From the NCBI GenBank assembly GCA_945878775.1, contig CAMCUQ010000019.1, forward strand, positions 1 through 34,729: 34,729 bases of DNA, given 5' to 3'. The first letter of the stretch is position 1. Each line of letters begins with the position of its first letter. Under the pieces are notes generated by a model. That model was given only the letters and a program-made list of their open reading frames with translations, was not told the origin of the DNA and ran no database searches. This stretch comes from Chthonomonas calidirosea (GTDB lineage: Bacteria; Armatimonadota; Chthonomonadetes; Chthonomonadales; Chthonomonadaceae). This document shows, one piece after another, positions 1 to 7,834 of this stretch. The position numbers and the translations under genes are program-made.

Positions 1-34
1 TTGAAACATTGCTTTAGATTGATAGGAGAGTGCC

Positions 35-778
35 TTGACCGACATCAACCGAGCCGAATACGAACAAAAGGGCTACCTTACTGGTATAGCCCTCGTTAGC
101 CCACAAGAAGCCACACACATACGAGACCAGTTCGATGCCCTCGAAGCCAGCGTCGGACGTGAAACCGCACGTATAGGACTCGTAGACTACCATTGTAAGT
201 ATGAGTTCCTCTGGAACCTTGTGAATCACCCCAAGGTTATTGATACCGTTCAAACCCTCTTAGGCGAAGACGTTCTTCTGCTCGCAACCCACTTCTTCTG
301 CAAATATGGGCAAGAGGAGCGATTCGTTGCCTGGCATCAGGACGTAACCTATTGGGGATTAGAGCCACCGAAAGCGCTCACGATCTGGTATGCTATCGAC
401 GCCAGTGACGTGGAGAATGGGTGTATGCGCGTCATTCCGGGGACGCATAGTAGAGGGATTCGAGAACATGGCAAATCGGATCAGGCAGGAAATCTACTTA
501 GCATCAATCAGGAGGTTCCCACCACAGCCGAGGAAAACGCCTCTGCCGTAAATCTAGTGCTTAAAGCCGGGGAGTTCTCGATACATGACGGTGCGCTAAT
601 ACATGGAAGCCTCCCCAACCGCTCTAATCGCCGACGTTGTGGGTTGACCATGCGATTTGTTGCGACGAGTGTCGGACAAACGGACGCCACACGCCAAAGC
701 GATAGATGGCACCCTGTACTCTTCTCCGGTGAAGACAGAGAGCATCACTTCGATCTTCAACCCAAACCATGCTTTTAG
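35..778 (+). CDS. Phytanoyl-CoA dioxygenase (PhyH) family protein
   Basis: This is a 247-residue protein of the Fe(II)/2-oxoglutarate-dependent PhyH family, predicted cytoplasmic. The metal-binding HxD motif is His101-Gln-Asp103 (in 'AWHQD'). The distal histidine is probably His190 in 'LIHGSLPN', and Arg207 in 'LTMRFV' is placed to bind the 2-oxoglutarate carboxylate. These spacings and the length fit a complete double-stranded beta-helix enzyme. The start is TTG, preceded by AGGAG at 24-28 with a normal gap. The substrate cannot be read from the sequence; bacterial members hydroxylate varied small molecules. The gene lies 33 bp before rarA on the same strand, so the two may be cotranscribed, but no functional link is evident. 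The promoter lies outside the window or in its first bases. Confidence 0.85.
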   Translation: MTDINRAEYEQKGYLTGIALVSPQEATHIRDQFDALEASVGRETARIGLVDYHCKYEFLWNLVNHPKVIDTVQTLLGEDVLLLATHFFCKYGQEERFVAWHQDVTYWGLEPPKALTIWYAIDASDVENGCMRVIPGTHSRGIREHGKSDQAGNLLSINQEVPTTAEENASAVNLVLKAGEFSIHDGALIHGSLPNRSNRRRCGLTMRFVATSVGQTDATRQSDRWHPVLFSGEDREHHFDLQPKPCF

Positions 779-811
779 TATTGGGGCGAAGACGAATTAC
801 GAAAGAGACTA

Positions 812-2194
812 ATGTCGATAGAACCGAAAGAGCCTTCCACCGAATCCGCCGCGCAAAACCTCTTTAATGAGGAGATACACGCAACAAAGCCGGAATCACG
901 CGTAGACCTTATGGCTCCGCTCGCTGCCCGCATGCGCCCGCGCACCCTTGAGGAATTTCAGGGGCAACAGGCGATTCTGGGTGAGGGAACCCTGCTGAGA
1001 AACGCCATTGAGCGCGACCTACTCTCTTCTCTGCTACTTTGGGGACCACCGGGTTGTGGCAAATCGACGCTTGCTCGAATCATTGCCAACACCACAAAGG
1101 CACACTTTGAGGACTACAGTGCCATCACCAGTGGCGTCGCCGATGTCCGCAAAGTCATAGAAACCGCACGCGAGCGCAAAAGGGCAAGCAATCAGAGAAC
1201 CATTCTCTTTATCGATGAAATCCACCGTTGGAACAAGGCGCAGCAAGATGCCCTTCTCCCCCATGTCGAAAATGGAACGGTATTGCTGATAGGAGCCACC
1301 ACCGAAAACCCCTATTTCGAGGTAAATGCGCCTCTACTCTCTCGTATGCGCCTTTTCCGCCTTGAGCCACTCTCACGCGAGGCGATTCTCGATCTGCTTC
1401 AGCGTGCACTCACAGACAGCGAACGCGGTCTTGGTATGTTCAAAGTAGCCGTCGCGCCAGAGGTATTGCCCCACCTCGCAGAGTTAGCGGAAGGAGATGC
1501 ACGTCGTGCACTCACAGCTCTCGAAGCGACCGTCGATGCGGCACCACAAGACGCACAAGGGTTACGCCATATCACACTTCAGACGGCAGAGGAAGGCGCT
1601 CAAAAGCGAAGCCTTGGATACGACAAGCAGGGCGATGAACACTACGACACCATCTCCGCCTTCATAAAGTCCCTCAGAGGCTCAGACCCAGACGCCGCGC
1701 TCTATTATCTTGCCAAAATGCTCCTCGCAGGGGAAGATATTAAGTTCATCGCAAGACGCCTCGTCATTCTTGCCAGCGAAGACATTGGTAACGCAGACCC
1801 AATGGCACTGGTACTTGCAAACTCAGCGGCGCAAGCAGTCATGTTTGTCGGACTACCGGAGGCACAGCTAATCCTCTCCCAAGCCACTTGTTACCTCGCC
1901 TCTGCCCACAAAAGCAATGCCTGCACTCTTGCCATAGGGCGTGCCACTGAGGAGATCAAAAGGCATGGCGCAACGCCTTCACCTTCGCACATCTCCGATT
2001 CTCGTTCCATGAACGGACGAAAGAAAATGAAAGGGCAAACCTACCTCTACCCCCATGACCATCCAAACCACTACGTGCCTCAGCAATACCTCCCCAATGG
2101 GGTACAAGGCACCCCCTTCTATGAACCTACCGAACAGGGTACCGAAGCGAAAATAAAAAAAAGGATGGAAGATCGCATTTCTTCCCAAAAATAG
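812..2194 (+). CDS. rarA: Replication-associated recombination protein A (RarA/MgsA AAA+ ATPase)
   Basis: This 460-residue AAA+ ATPase belongs to the RarA/MgsA/WRNIP1 clamp-loader-like family, which acts at stalled replication forks. Walker A is GPPGCGKST at residues 78-86, Walker B is ILFIDEIH at 131-138, the sensor 1 region is [12 protein letters not shown] at 161-172, and a sensor 2-like 'EGDARRAL' follows. The C-terminal part has the family's tetramerisation region, including '[17 protein letters not shown]' and '[13 protein letters not shown]'. Length is normal for the family. The start ATG has only a weak purine-rich ribosome site (GAAAGAGA). The first 30 residues are probably flexible. 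The 3' end is followed by an AT-rich intergenic stretch that carries the promoter of the next genes; no hairpin terminator was seen. Confidence 0.95.
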   Translation: MSIEPKEPSTESAAQNLFNEEIHATKPESRVDLMAPLAARMRPRTLEEFQGQQAILGEGTLLRNAIERDLLSSLLLWGPPGCGKSTLARIIANTTKAHFEDYSAITSGVADVRKVIETARERKRASNQRTILFIDEIHRWNKAQQDALLPHVENGTVLLIGATTENPYFEVNAPLLSRMRLFRLEPLSREAILDLLQRALTDSERGLGMFKVAVAPEVLPHLAELAEGDARRALTALEATVDAAPQDAQGLRHITLQTAEEGAQKRSLGYDKQGDEHYDTISAFIKSLRGSDPDAALYYLAKMLLAGEDIKFIARRLVILASEDIGNADPMALVLANSAAQAVMFVGLPEAQLILSQATCYLASAHKSNACTLAIGRATEEIKRHGATPSPSHISDSRSMNGRKKMKGQTYLYPHDHPNHYVPQQYLPNGVQGTPFYEPTEQGTEAKIKKRMEDRISSQK

Positions 2195-2267
2195 TGGTAC
2201 TTTTTTGCTCCCAGATGCGTCAAATAAAACAATATGAACTTCCCTATTGTACAAATAAAAATTCCCC

Positions 2268-2322
2268 TTGACTTTTTTTACTAAAAAGGATAATATGTTA
2301 ATTGAGTATTAAACTAGTTTAA
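2268..2322 (+). promoter_or_regulatory. Promoter with overlapping palindromic operator candidate
   Basis: TTGACT at 2268-2273 and TAATAT at 2291-2296 are separated by 17 bp, a good housekeeping-sigma match in a strongly AT-rich stretch. A perfect 14-bp palindrome, TTAAACTAGTTTAA, lies at 2309-2322, where the first transcribed bases would be, and could be an operator. GGAGG at 2328-2332 and the TTG start at 2342 follow directly. The operator role is inference. Confidence 0.6.
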
Positions 2323-2341
2323 GGTACGGAGGTATAACCTT

Positions 2342-2536
2342 TTGAAGCAACAGATCAACCCCGCCGTAGTTGCCGTAGTTGTCATTGTTTTGCTCGTCGT
2401 CGTGGGCTTTGTCCTGATGAAGGGTGGCGGAGGAGGAGGCTCTCTCCCAGTAGGTTCGAAAGACCCTGCGAACGCGAGCCCCTTTGGACCCGGTGGTAAA
2501 GCAAATGCCGAGTTTGGTGAATCGAAGAAAAAGTAG
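2342..2536 (+). CDS. Tiny Gly-rich single-span membrane protein, copy 1
   Basis: This 64-residue protein is probably anchored in the inner membrane by one helix (residues 9-26, Val/Ile/Leu-rich), followed by a six-glycine stretch and a short tail containing 'PANASPFGPGGKAN' and ending in three lysines. The start is TTG; GGAGG at 2328-2332 lies nine bases upstream, so translation is well supported. It is a tandem paralogue of the gene at 2626: both share N-terminal 'MKxQxxP', the helix, 'GGGGSLPxG' and the 'NAxPFxPGGxAN' tail. No catalytic motif is visible. Its position just before a prepilin-like gene suggests a role with surface appendages or secretion, but that is inference. Function unknown. 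Confidence 0.75.
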   Translation: MKQQINPAVVAVVVIVLLVVVGFVLMKGGGGGGSLPVGSKDPANASPFGPGGKANAEFGESKKK

Positions 2537-2625
2537 AGACTACATTTCTTTAGTTTCTCAGCAGAACACCGTATAGTCCCTTTTTTCAGTTCGAGTACAT
2601 CCCTGTACGGAGGTCGTAGGTTCTT

Positions 2626-2820
2626 TTGAAAAAGCAACTTAGCCCTAAAATCGTCGCCGTAGTTCTCGTGGCAGTTTTAGCAGTTATGGGTTACGGCTTG
2701 TGGAAAGCCACAGGCGGTGGAGGTAGTCTCCCTACAGGAACCACACTTCCTGCTAATGCCGGTCCCTTTGCTCCGGGCGGTGCCGCAAACGGTAAGGGTG
2801 GTGGTGCGCCCAAAAAGTAG
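2626..2820 (+). CDS. Tiny Gly-rich single-span membrane protein, copy 2
   Basis: This 64-residue paralogue of the preceding gene has one transmembrane helix (about residues 9-26), then 'GGGGSLPTG', the shared 'NAGPFAPGGAAN' motif and a Gly/Lys tail. It too begins with TTG, behind the same ribosome-site block GTACGGAGGT (2605-2614) seen before copy 1. A small hairpin (GTACA-TCCC-TGTAC) abuts this ribosome site. The 89-bp gap between the copies has no convincing promoter, so they are probably cotranscribed. The conserved tail and divergent linker argue that the peptide is selected at protein level. Function is unknown. Confidence 0.75.
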   Translation: MKKQLSPKIVAVVLVAVLAVMGYGLWKATGGGGSLPTGTTLPANAGPFAPGGAANGKGGGAPKK

Positions 2821-2959
2821 TTTACACAAAACACTTTCAAGCACCACCAAATCAGATTTTGCCGAATTTCGCCGTAGCTTGGCGAGATACGATGTTTGCC
2901 AAAAAGGTCTCCAATGACGAGACCACTTATACACAACACTTAGAGAGTGTTAAAGGAGG
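2821..2959 (+). promoter_or_regulatory. Structured leader before the prepilin gene
   Basis: The 145-base gap before the prepilin start can fold into several small hairpins: TCGCC/GGCGA (2869-2873 with 2881-2885), competing with TTGGC/GCCAA (2879-2883 with 2898-2902); GGTCTC/GAGACC (2906-2911 with 2919-2924); and AACACT/AGTGTT (2935-2940 with 2946-2951). The last touches the strong ribosome site AAAGGAGG at 2952-2959. A regulatory role is possible, but the stems are short and could be chance. Confidence 0.3.
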
Positions 2960-2965
2960 AAACGT

Positions 2966-3820
2966 ATGTTTCATACGTATCGACAACGAAGAGGTTTTAC
3001 TCTTATTGAGCTTCTCGTAGTCATCGCTATTATCGCAATCCTCGCTGCTATTCTCTTCCCTGTCTTCGCACAGGCACGAGCCGCAGCCCGAAAGTCTTTG
3101 GGTACTAGCAACCTGAAGCAACTCGGAACCGCGACGATGATGTACATTCAGGATTATGACGAGACTTTCCCAAGCTATAACTGGGGACTAGAGTCTTGTA
3201 ATGAGTCTGGAAACGCTGGTGGCGCCGGAACCGTTAGCGGTAACGACCCACTCTTCCGCTACTACAACCAGAGCGCATGGTGTAACTCCCTTCAACCCTA
3301 CATCAAAAACCTCGGTCTCTTCCAAGACCCAAGCGACAAGATGCAGTGGCAACCTGGTTACTGTATCAACTTCCCTGAGACCAACTTTGCACCCGGTGGC
3401 AATACGTGGCAAAAATCCACTTATATCAGCTACGGTTGGGCAGAGAGTATGTCTGGTATGAAGCAAGCCGCTCTTCAGAACCCTGCCAACGACCTTATCT
3501 GGTCGGACTATATCGGCATTCTCGTCGATACATGGAATCGCTTTTCTTGGACAACAGACCTCTATGCTCGTCGCACCATTTGGAGCGACATTGGCTGGGG
3601 CGATGCCTGTGGCTTTGGCGGGGATCCCCGTGGATCCACAGCCCAGTTCACCGAGGCACAATGGGACTGTATGAAGAAAGCAACCCGACATGGAACCCAT
3701 GTCAACGTCAGCTTCGGCGACGGTCATGCTAAACTCATCCCCTCCCGCAACGTGCGTGAAGTCGGTCCCGACACCGGTCAAATCATCCCCGGTCCCGGAA
3801 GCGTAATTCCTACGTACTAA
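2966..3820 (+). CDS. Type IV prepilin-like protein with C-terminal H-X9-DG motif
   Basis: This 284-residue protein has a class III prepilin signal: a short basic leader ending in Gly10, then Phe11-Thr-Leu-Ile-Glu15 and a hydrophobic helix to about residue 32. Prepilin peptidase would cut after Gly10. The C-terminus has His242, nine residues, then Asp252-Gly253, the 'prepilin-type processing-associated H-X9-DG' motif common in Planctomycetes and Armatimonadota. The '[10 protein letters not shown]' that follows the helix is typical of Armatimonadota paralogues. The body is rich in Trp, Tyr and Asn. The ribosome site AAAGGAGG lies six bases before the ATG. Such proteins occur in many copies per genome; their assembly system may be the one encoded at 18.8-32.5 kb. 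Role in adhesion or secretion is inferred. Confidence 0.9.
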   Translation: MFHTYRQRRGFTLIELLVVIAIIAILAAILFPVFAQARAAARKSLGTSNLKQLGTATMMYIQDYDETFPSYNWGLESCNESGNAGGAGTVSGNDPLFRYYNQSAWCNSLQPYIKNLGLFQDPSDKMQWQPGYCINFPETNFAPGGNTWQKSTYISYGWAESMSGMKQAALQNPANDLIWSDYIGILVDTWNRFSWTTDLYARRTIWSDIGWGDACGFGGDPRGSTAQFTEAQWDCMKKATRHGTHVNVSFGDGHAKLIPSRNVREVGPDTGQIIPGPGSVIPTY

Positions 3821-3833
3821 GCCAAACGTTCTC

Positions 3834-3873
3834 CTCGGCGACGGAATGGTATCTTTATCATTCCGTCGCCGAG
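3834..3873 (+). terminator. Strong 15-bp hairpin after the prepilin gene
   Basis: CTCGGCGACGGAATG (3834-3848) pairs perfectly with 3859-3873 around a 10-base loop. There is no T-run after the 3' arm, so it may act as a weak terminator, RNA-stabilising or processing hairpin rather than a classical intrinsic terminator. The next gene starts only 31 bp later without an evident promoter, so some readthrough is likely. Confidence 0.55.
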
Positions 3874-3904
3874 ACCGTCTCTACTGAGCTAACACCACCC
3901 AACT

Positions 3905-5284
3905 ATGCCCTACCCTCCGTCAATCACCCCTTCCACACCAGAGCGAAACAGTACAGCCCGCTCCTCAGCCAAAAGTGCCTCTGTGGTTCTTGGTTTGCTT
4001 CTTGTTGGTGTCGTGGCGTTCCTTGTTGTGCGCCCAAAACTTAAACCGCCACCTCCACCACCTTCCACGACACAGCCCCCGCAAAGTCAGCCAACTGCAT
4101 CTTCTACAACATCAGCGAAGAAGTGGATGGATGACCCAATGCGTTCGCTGTTCAACGGAGGCGCATCTGCTCCTCCAAACCTCTCCGACCTCCAAAAGAT
4201 ATTAGGTCCCTCCATCAGCCTAAAGGGGAAATTGAAGGCGAACCCTAACGACTACATCCTGCGAATACAATATGCGGTGGCACTCGATAATGAAGGCAAT
4301 GCCAGCGATGCGGAAGATGTACTCCGAGAAGCGTTGCAAAAAGGACAGAAAAAGCCCGAAATCTATCATGCGCTTGGTATGCTCTATCTCAAAAACAAAC
4401 TCTATTCAGGGGCCATAGAAGAATTCCAAAACGAGATACGCCTCGCCCCAAAAAATGCTCAGGCGCACCTCAATTTGGCACAAGTCTATGTCTATGTAAA
4501 CCAAAACAAACCCGCAATGCAGGAGTTTGAGACCGCACAAAAAATCGATCCTAATAATGCGGATGCCTACCTCGGCTTAGCACTTCTAAACAACACCTCA
4601 GAACGGTATCAGTACTCGGTTCGGTATCTTATGGAATATATCAAACGAACCAGCTCTCCCGGCTCTGGATATGCGCTCCTCTGTAGGGTCTATATCAATA
4701 TGCGCCTCAATGATAAGGCGATTGAAGCGGGCAAACAAGCCACAACCGCGCTTCCAAATGATGCCGCGTGTTGGTATAATCTTGGACAGTCTTACGCCTA
4801 TCATCCTGCAAGCACCTACGACAAAGAGGCGATTGCAGCATTTGAACGCGCAATACAGGTAGAGTCGAATTGGGGTGGCATTCATTTTGAGCTGGCACGA
4901 ATCTACGAACGGCAAAAAAGATATGATGACGCCATTCTCCGCTACAGCGATTGTGTGCGCCTACTGCCCAATAACGGCAAAGCACTCTATCAACTTGGGC
5001 GGCTCCTTGTTCAGCGTGGCAGAGCCGACGAGGGGCAGAAAACAATAACGAAAGCCCAGAACCTGATACGCCTCAATCAACTTGAAACCCAACTTACTGC
5101 AAAAATTGCTGCGAATCCCACCGAACCGCGATACGTTTACGAGATAGGTCTCGTATACAAAGATCAGGGTGAGTACCAAAAGGCAGTAAACACTTTTGGG
5201 TTTCTTGTGCAAATGGCTCCCAACTACCCAAAAGCGCGAGAAACATGGGAAGAAATGAAACGGGCAGTCGCCTTACAACATTAA
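3905..5284 (+). CDS. Membrane-anchored TPR protein 1
   Basis: This is a 459-residue tetratricopeptide-repeat protein. An N-terminal cytoplasmic stretch is followed by one transmembrane helix (about residues 27-42), a Pro-rich linker with a run of six prolines (48-53), and TPR units from about residue 105 to the end. Repeat signatures include 'YHALGMLYLKNKLYSGAIEEF' split over 154-174, 'AHLNLAQVYVYVNQ' and 'ALYQLGRLLVQRGRADEG'. The TPR part should be extracytoplasmic. The start ATG has no obvious ribosome site. It is the first of three TPR genes in a row, followed by a lipoprotein with ASPIC/UnbV domain; the set probably works together on the outer side of the membrane as a scaffold. Partners and function are not known. 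Confidence 0.85.
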   Translation: MPYPPSITPSTPERNSTARSSAKSASVVLGLLLVGVVAFLVVRPKLKPPPPPPSTTQPPQSQPTASSTTSAKKWMDDPMRSLFNGGASAPPNLSDLQKILGPSISLKGKLKANPNDYILRIQYAVALDNEGNASDAEDVLREALQKGQKKPEIYHALGMLYLKNKLYSGAIEEFQNEIRLAPKNAQAHLNLAQVYVYVNQNKPAMQEFETAQKIDPNNADAYLGLALLNNTSERYQYSVRYLMEYIKRTSSPGSGYALLCRVYINMRLNDKAIEAGKQATTALPNDAACWYNLGQSYAYHPASTYDKEAIAAFERAIQVESNWGGIHFELARIYERQKRYDDAILRYSDCVRLLPNNGKALYQLGRLLVQRGRADEGQKTITKAQNLIRLNQLETQLTAKIAANPTEPRYVYEIGLVYKDQGEYQKAVNTFGFLVQMAPNYPKARETWEEMKRAVALQH

Positions 5285-5382
5285 GCTGGACTGCGTAAAT
5301 AGAATCCTAGCAGAGCTGTTTCCCCTTCACGGAACGATCCCAACTTCAAACACCCAGTTATGATCAAGGAAAAGAGTAGAAC

Positions 5383-6660
5383 GTGCGACGAAGTATTCTC
5401 ATCTTGGGCTTGGCTTTTGTGTGGGTCGGTTGCAAAAACACGCCCCCTCAGTCCTCCCCTACCGAACCACCCCCCCAGACACAAAACCAAATTGCCACGT
5501 CTAGCCCTGCGCCTAATGTGCCAAAGCTCACCGCTCTTGAAGCCAAGGATATTCTTTCAAAGGCGGTTGATAGCGCCCCCAAAGACCCGCAACCTCGCCT
5601 TGAACTGGCGCTTTTCTATCAACGCATCGGCGATCTTACAGAGGCAGAGCGACAACTTATCGAGACCCAAACCAGATTCCCGAAGTATGTACGGGCTTTC
5701 TACCGTCTTGGTACTCTCTACCTTGCTCATGGTCGCCTTGCGGATGCGGCAGCCTCACTGATTAAGGCGGCAACACTTGCTCCAAACGACGCGGAAATTC
5801 TCACTACAGCGGGTCAAGTCTTACTTCAGATAGGACGCGAACCAGAGGCTGAACAGTATGCTAAAAAAGCCGTTAAGATTGATCCACAGCTCTCCGATGT
5901 ATACCTGCTACTTTCGCGGATTAACGACCATCAGGGCACAGCAAACCGAGCGATAGAATTTGCCAAAAAGTATGCCACACTCAGCGCAAACCCTGCACCC
6001 GGTCTCTTCATGGTTGGACGTACCTATGCCCGTCAGGCAGATAGCAAAAACGCTGAAGAGTGGCTCATTAAGGCAAGGGATGCTGCCCATGATAACCCTG
6101 ATATATGGCTAACGCTGGGCCGTGTCTATTTTGAAATGCTTCGCTCTACCAAAGGTGCAGAAGGCATCAAATGCTTTCAGAAAGTCCTAGAGCTAGCCCC
6201 CAAAGACTGGGAGGCAAACCTTTGGATGGGGAGGGTGAAAGTAGATGAGAAAAATTATCCTGAAGCCATAAACTTTTTCAGAGTTGCCATCGCGAATGCC
6301 CCCCATCAGGGTCCTCTCTACTACGATCTTAGCCAAGCCCTCATCAAAGCAGGGCAGAACGATGAAGGGCAGAAAATGCTCGTTATCTATCAACAGTATC
6401 GCGCATACCAAAAAGAGTTAGAGCGAATCACGAGTGAGGCACTCAAGGCTCCCAATGACCGCACCAAACGCGTCGCCTTGGTGCGCCACTGTCTGAAGCA
6501 CAAACAGTACCGTGCGGCACTTGCCATTCTCAAAGAGGCAGAACGCACGCTTGGAACCGATGAGACGTTCAAACGCCTACAGTACGATATAGCACAAGGG
6601 CTTGCAAGCACTGCTGCCCCTATGCCCCAACAACAGGGAGCCACAGGCGATGTCCGCTAA
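5383..6660 (+). CDS. Probable TPR lipoprotein
   Basis: This is a 425-residue TPR protein beginning with GTG. The N-terminus is a short lipoprotein-like signal, 'SILILGLAFVWVGC', with Cys17 as the likely lipidated residue; Trp at -3 is not canonical, so lipidation is probable rather than certain. A Pro/Thr/Gln-rich linker precedes about ten TPR-like helical pairs from residue 50 to 400, for example 'VRAFYRLGTLYLAHGRLADAA'-type units. The gene lies 98 bp after TPR protein 1, and its stop overlaps the start of TPR protein 3, showing cotranscription. A ribosome site AAGGAAAAGAG lies before the start. Predicted to be anchored on the periplasmic side. Function unknown. Confidence 0.8.
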   Translation: MRRSILILGLAFVWVGCKNTPPQSSPTEPPPQTQNQIATSSPAPNVPKLTALEAKDILSKAVDSAPKDPQPRLELALFYQRIGDLTEAERQLIETQTRFPKYVRAFYRLGTLYLAHGRLADAAASLIKAATLAPNDAEILTTAGQVLLQIGREPEAEQYAKKAVKIDPQLSDVYLLLSRINDHQGTANRAIEFAKKYATLSANPAPGLFMVGRTYARQADSKNAEEWLIKARDAAHDNPDIWLTLGRVYFEMLRSTKGAEGIKCFQKVLELAPKDWEANLWMGRVKVDEKNYPEAINFFRVAIANAPHQGPLYYDLSQALIKAGQNDEGQKMLVIYQQYRAYQKELERITSEALKAPNDRTKRVALVRHCLKHKQYRAALAILKEAERTLGTDETFKRLQYDIAQGLASTAAPMPQQQGATGDVR

Positions 6661-7720
6661 CCCGACCACCCCAAAAAAGAAACTCTTGCCCCTCCTGCTA
6701 GGGCTACTCATTTTGATCTCTATCGTCGCCCTCAGCCTCCCAAAATCTTGGTTCGTCATTCCTCAAGACAAAAGCAAGCAAGAAACCACAAAGGCGGATG
6801 GTGTAGTGAGCCTCGACACACTGCGCGAAGCCGCACAGACAAATCCTCGCGACTATAATGCCAGAACCCGCTACGCCATGGCGCTGATGCAAGACCACAA
6901 ACCTGATTTGGCAAAAGAGGAGTTTCTTGCCGCCGTGCGCCTCGCGCCCGAATCCGCCATTGCCCACCACAATATTGGCGTGTTCTACATGAATCGTGGA
7001 GAACAGACCAAGGCAGATGAATCCTTTCAGCGAGAATTGGAACTTGCGCCCGGCGATGGACGCGCCCACTATTACCGTGGAGCCACCATGCAAGCACGCA
7101 AACTCTATACGGATGCAAAAATTCAGTTTGATCTCGCCACAAAACTGGCACCAGGTCTCCCAGATACCTATCTCGCCCTAGCAAGTATGCTCATGGAGAA
7201 GAGTCCCCCGGAAGAAATAAAAGGATATACTGACAACTACTTGCGCTATGGCGGGATCAATAAAGGTATGGCGTATCACCTTCTCAGTCGTGCCTATCGT
7301 ACCAAGCAGAACTATCCAGAGGCGATTCTGTATGCTGAAATGGCAACCAAAGAGGCTCCCAAGCAGATCATCTTTTGGCGCAATTTAGGACAAGCCTATT
7401 CCTATTCTCGACGGTTCGATGATGCCGATAAAACTTTACGTAATGTTGCTGGAATGCTTCGCGACGCAAGTCCCGTATACATAGAGATAGGTGTGAATGC
7501 TGAAAAGGCAGGACGTTACCCTGTGGCAGAGGAGGCTTTTAAGAAAGCACTCGAACTCAGCCCTAAGACAGGGAATATTCATGTCTACCTTTCACGGCTC
7601 TATCTCAGAATGGGCAACAAAGACGCCTCGCTTAAAGAGGAGCAGGCATATCGGGAATGGAACAAAGAGCTTGTCGCCAATAAGATTCAGAAAGACACCG
7701 CTCCCCCTCCCGCCCCATAG
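6650..7720 (+). CDS. Membrane-anchored TPR protein 3
   Basis: This is a 356-residue TPR protein with an N-terminal lysine cluster and one transmembrane helix (about residues 12-30), then TPR repeats such as 'AIAHHNIGVFYMNRGEQTKADESF' split over several units, and a Pro-rich end. I chose the ATG at 6650 because GGGAG at 6636-6640 sits nine bases upstream and the position overlaps the previous stop by 11 bases, a usual coupling geometry; a longer form from 6602 would put 16 charged and polar residues before the membrane signal. Its general architecture (cytoplasmic tail, helix, TPRs outside) repeats that of the protein at 3905. Function unknown. Confidence 0.8.
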   Translation: MSANPTTPKKKLLPLLLGLLILISIVALSLPKSWFVIPQDKSKQETTKADGVVSLDTLREAAQTNPRDYNARTRYAMALMQDHKPDLAKEEFLAAVRLAPESAIAHHNIGVFYMNRGEQTKADESFQRELELAPGDGRAHYYRGATMQARKLYTDAKIQFDLATKLAPGLPDTYLALASMLMEKSPPEEIKGYTDNYLRYGGINKGMAYHLLSRAYRTKQNYPEAILYAEMATKEAPKQIIFWRNLGQAYSYSRRFDDADKTLRNVAGMLRDASPVYIEIGVNAEKAGRYPVAEEAFKKALELSPKTGNIHVYLSRLYLRMGNKDASLKEEQAYREWNKELVANKIQKDTAPPPAP

Positions 7721-7834
7721 CCCCTCCAGCAGTATCTGACCGTGCATCGGCAAACGCCTAAAGCAAATGGTAGCTCCCAAAGCATGCCTCGCCGGGTATG
7801 GTCTGCAAGGAATTTCTACTAGGAAGTCAACTCT

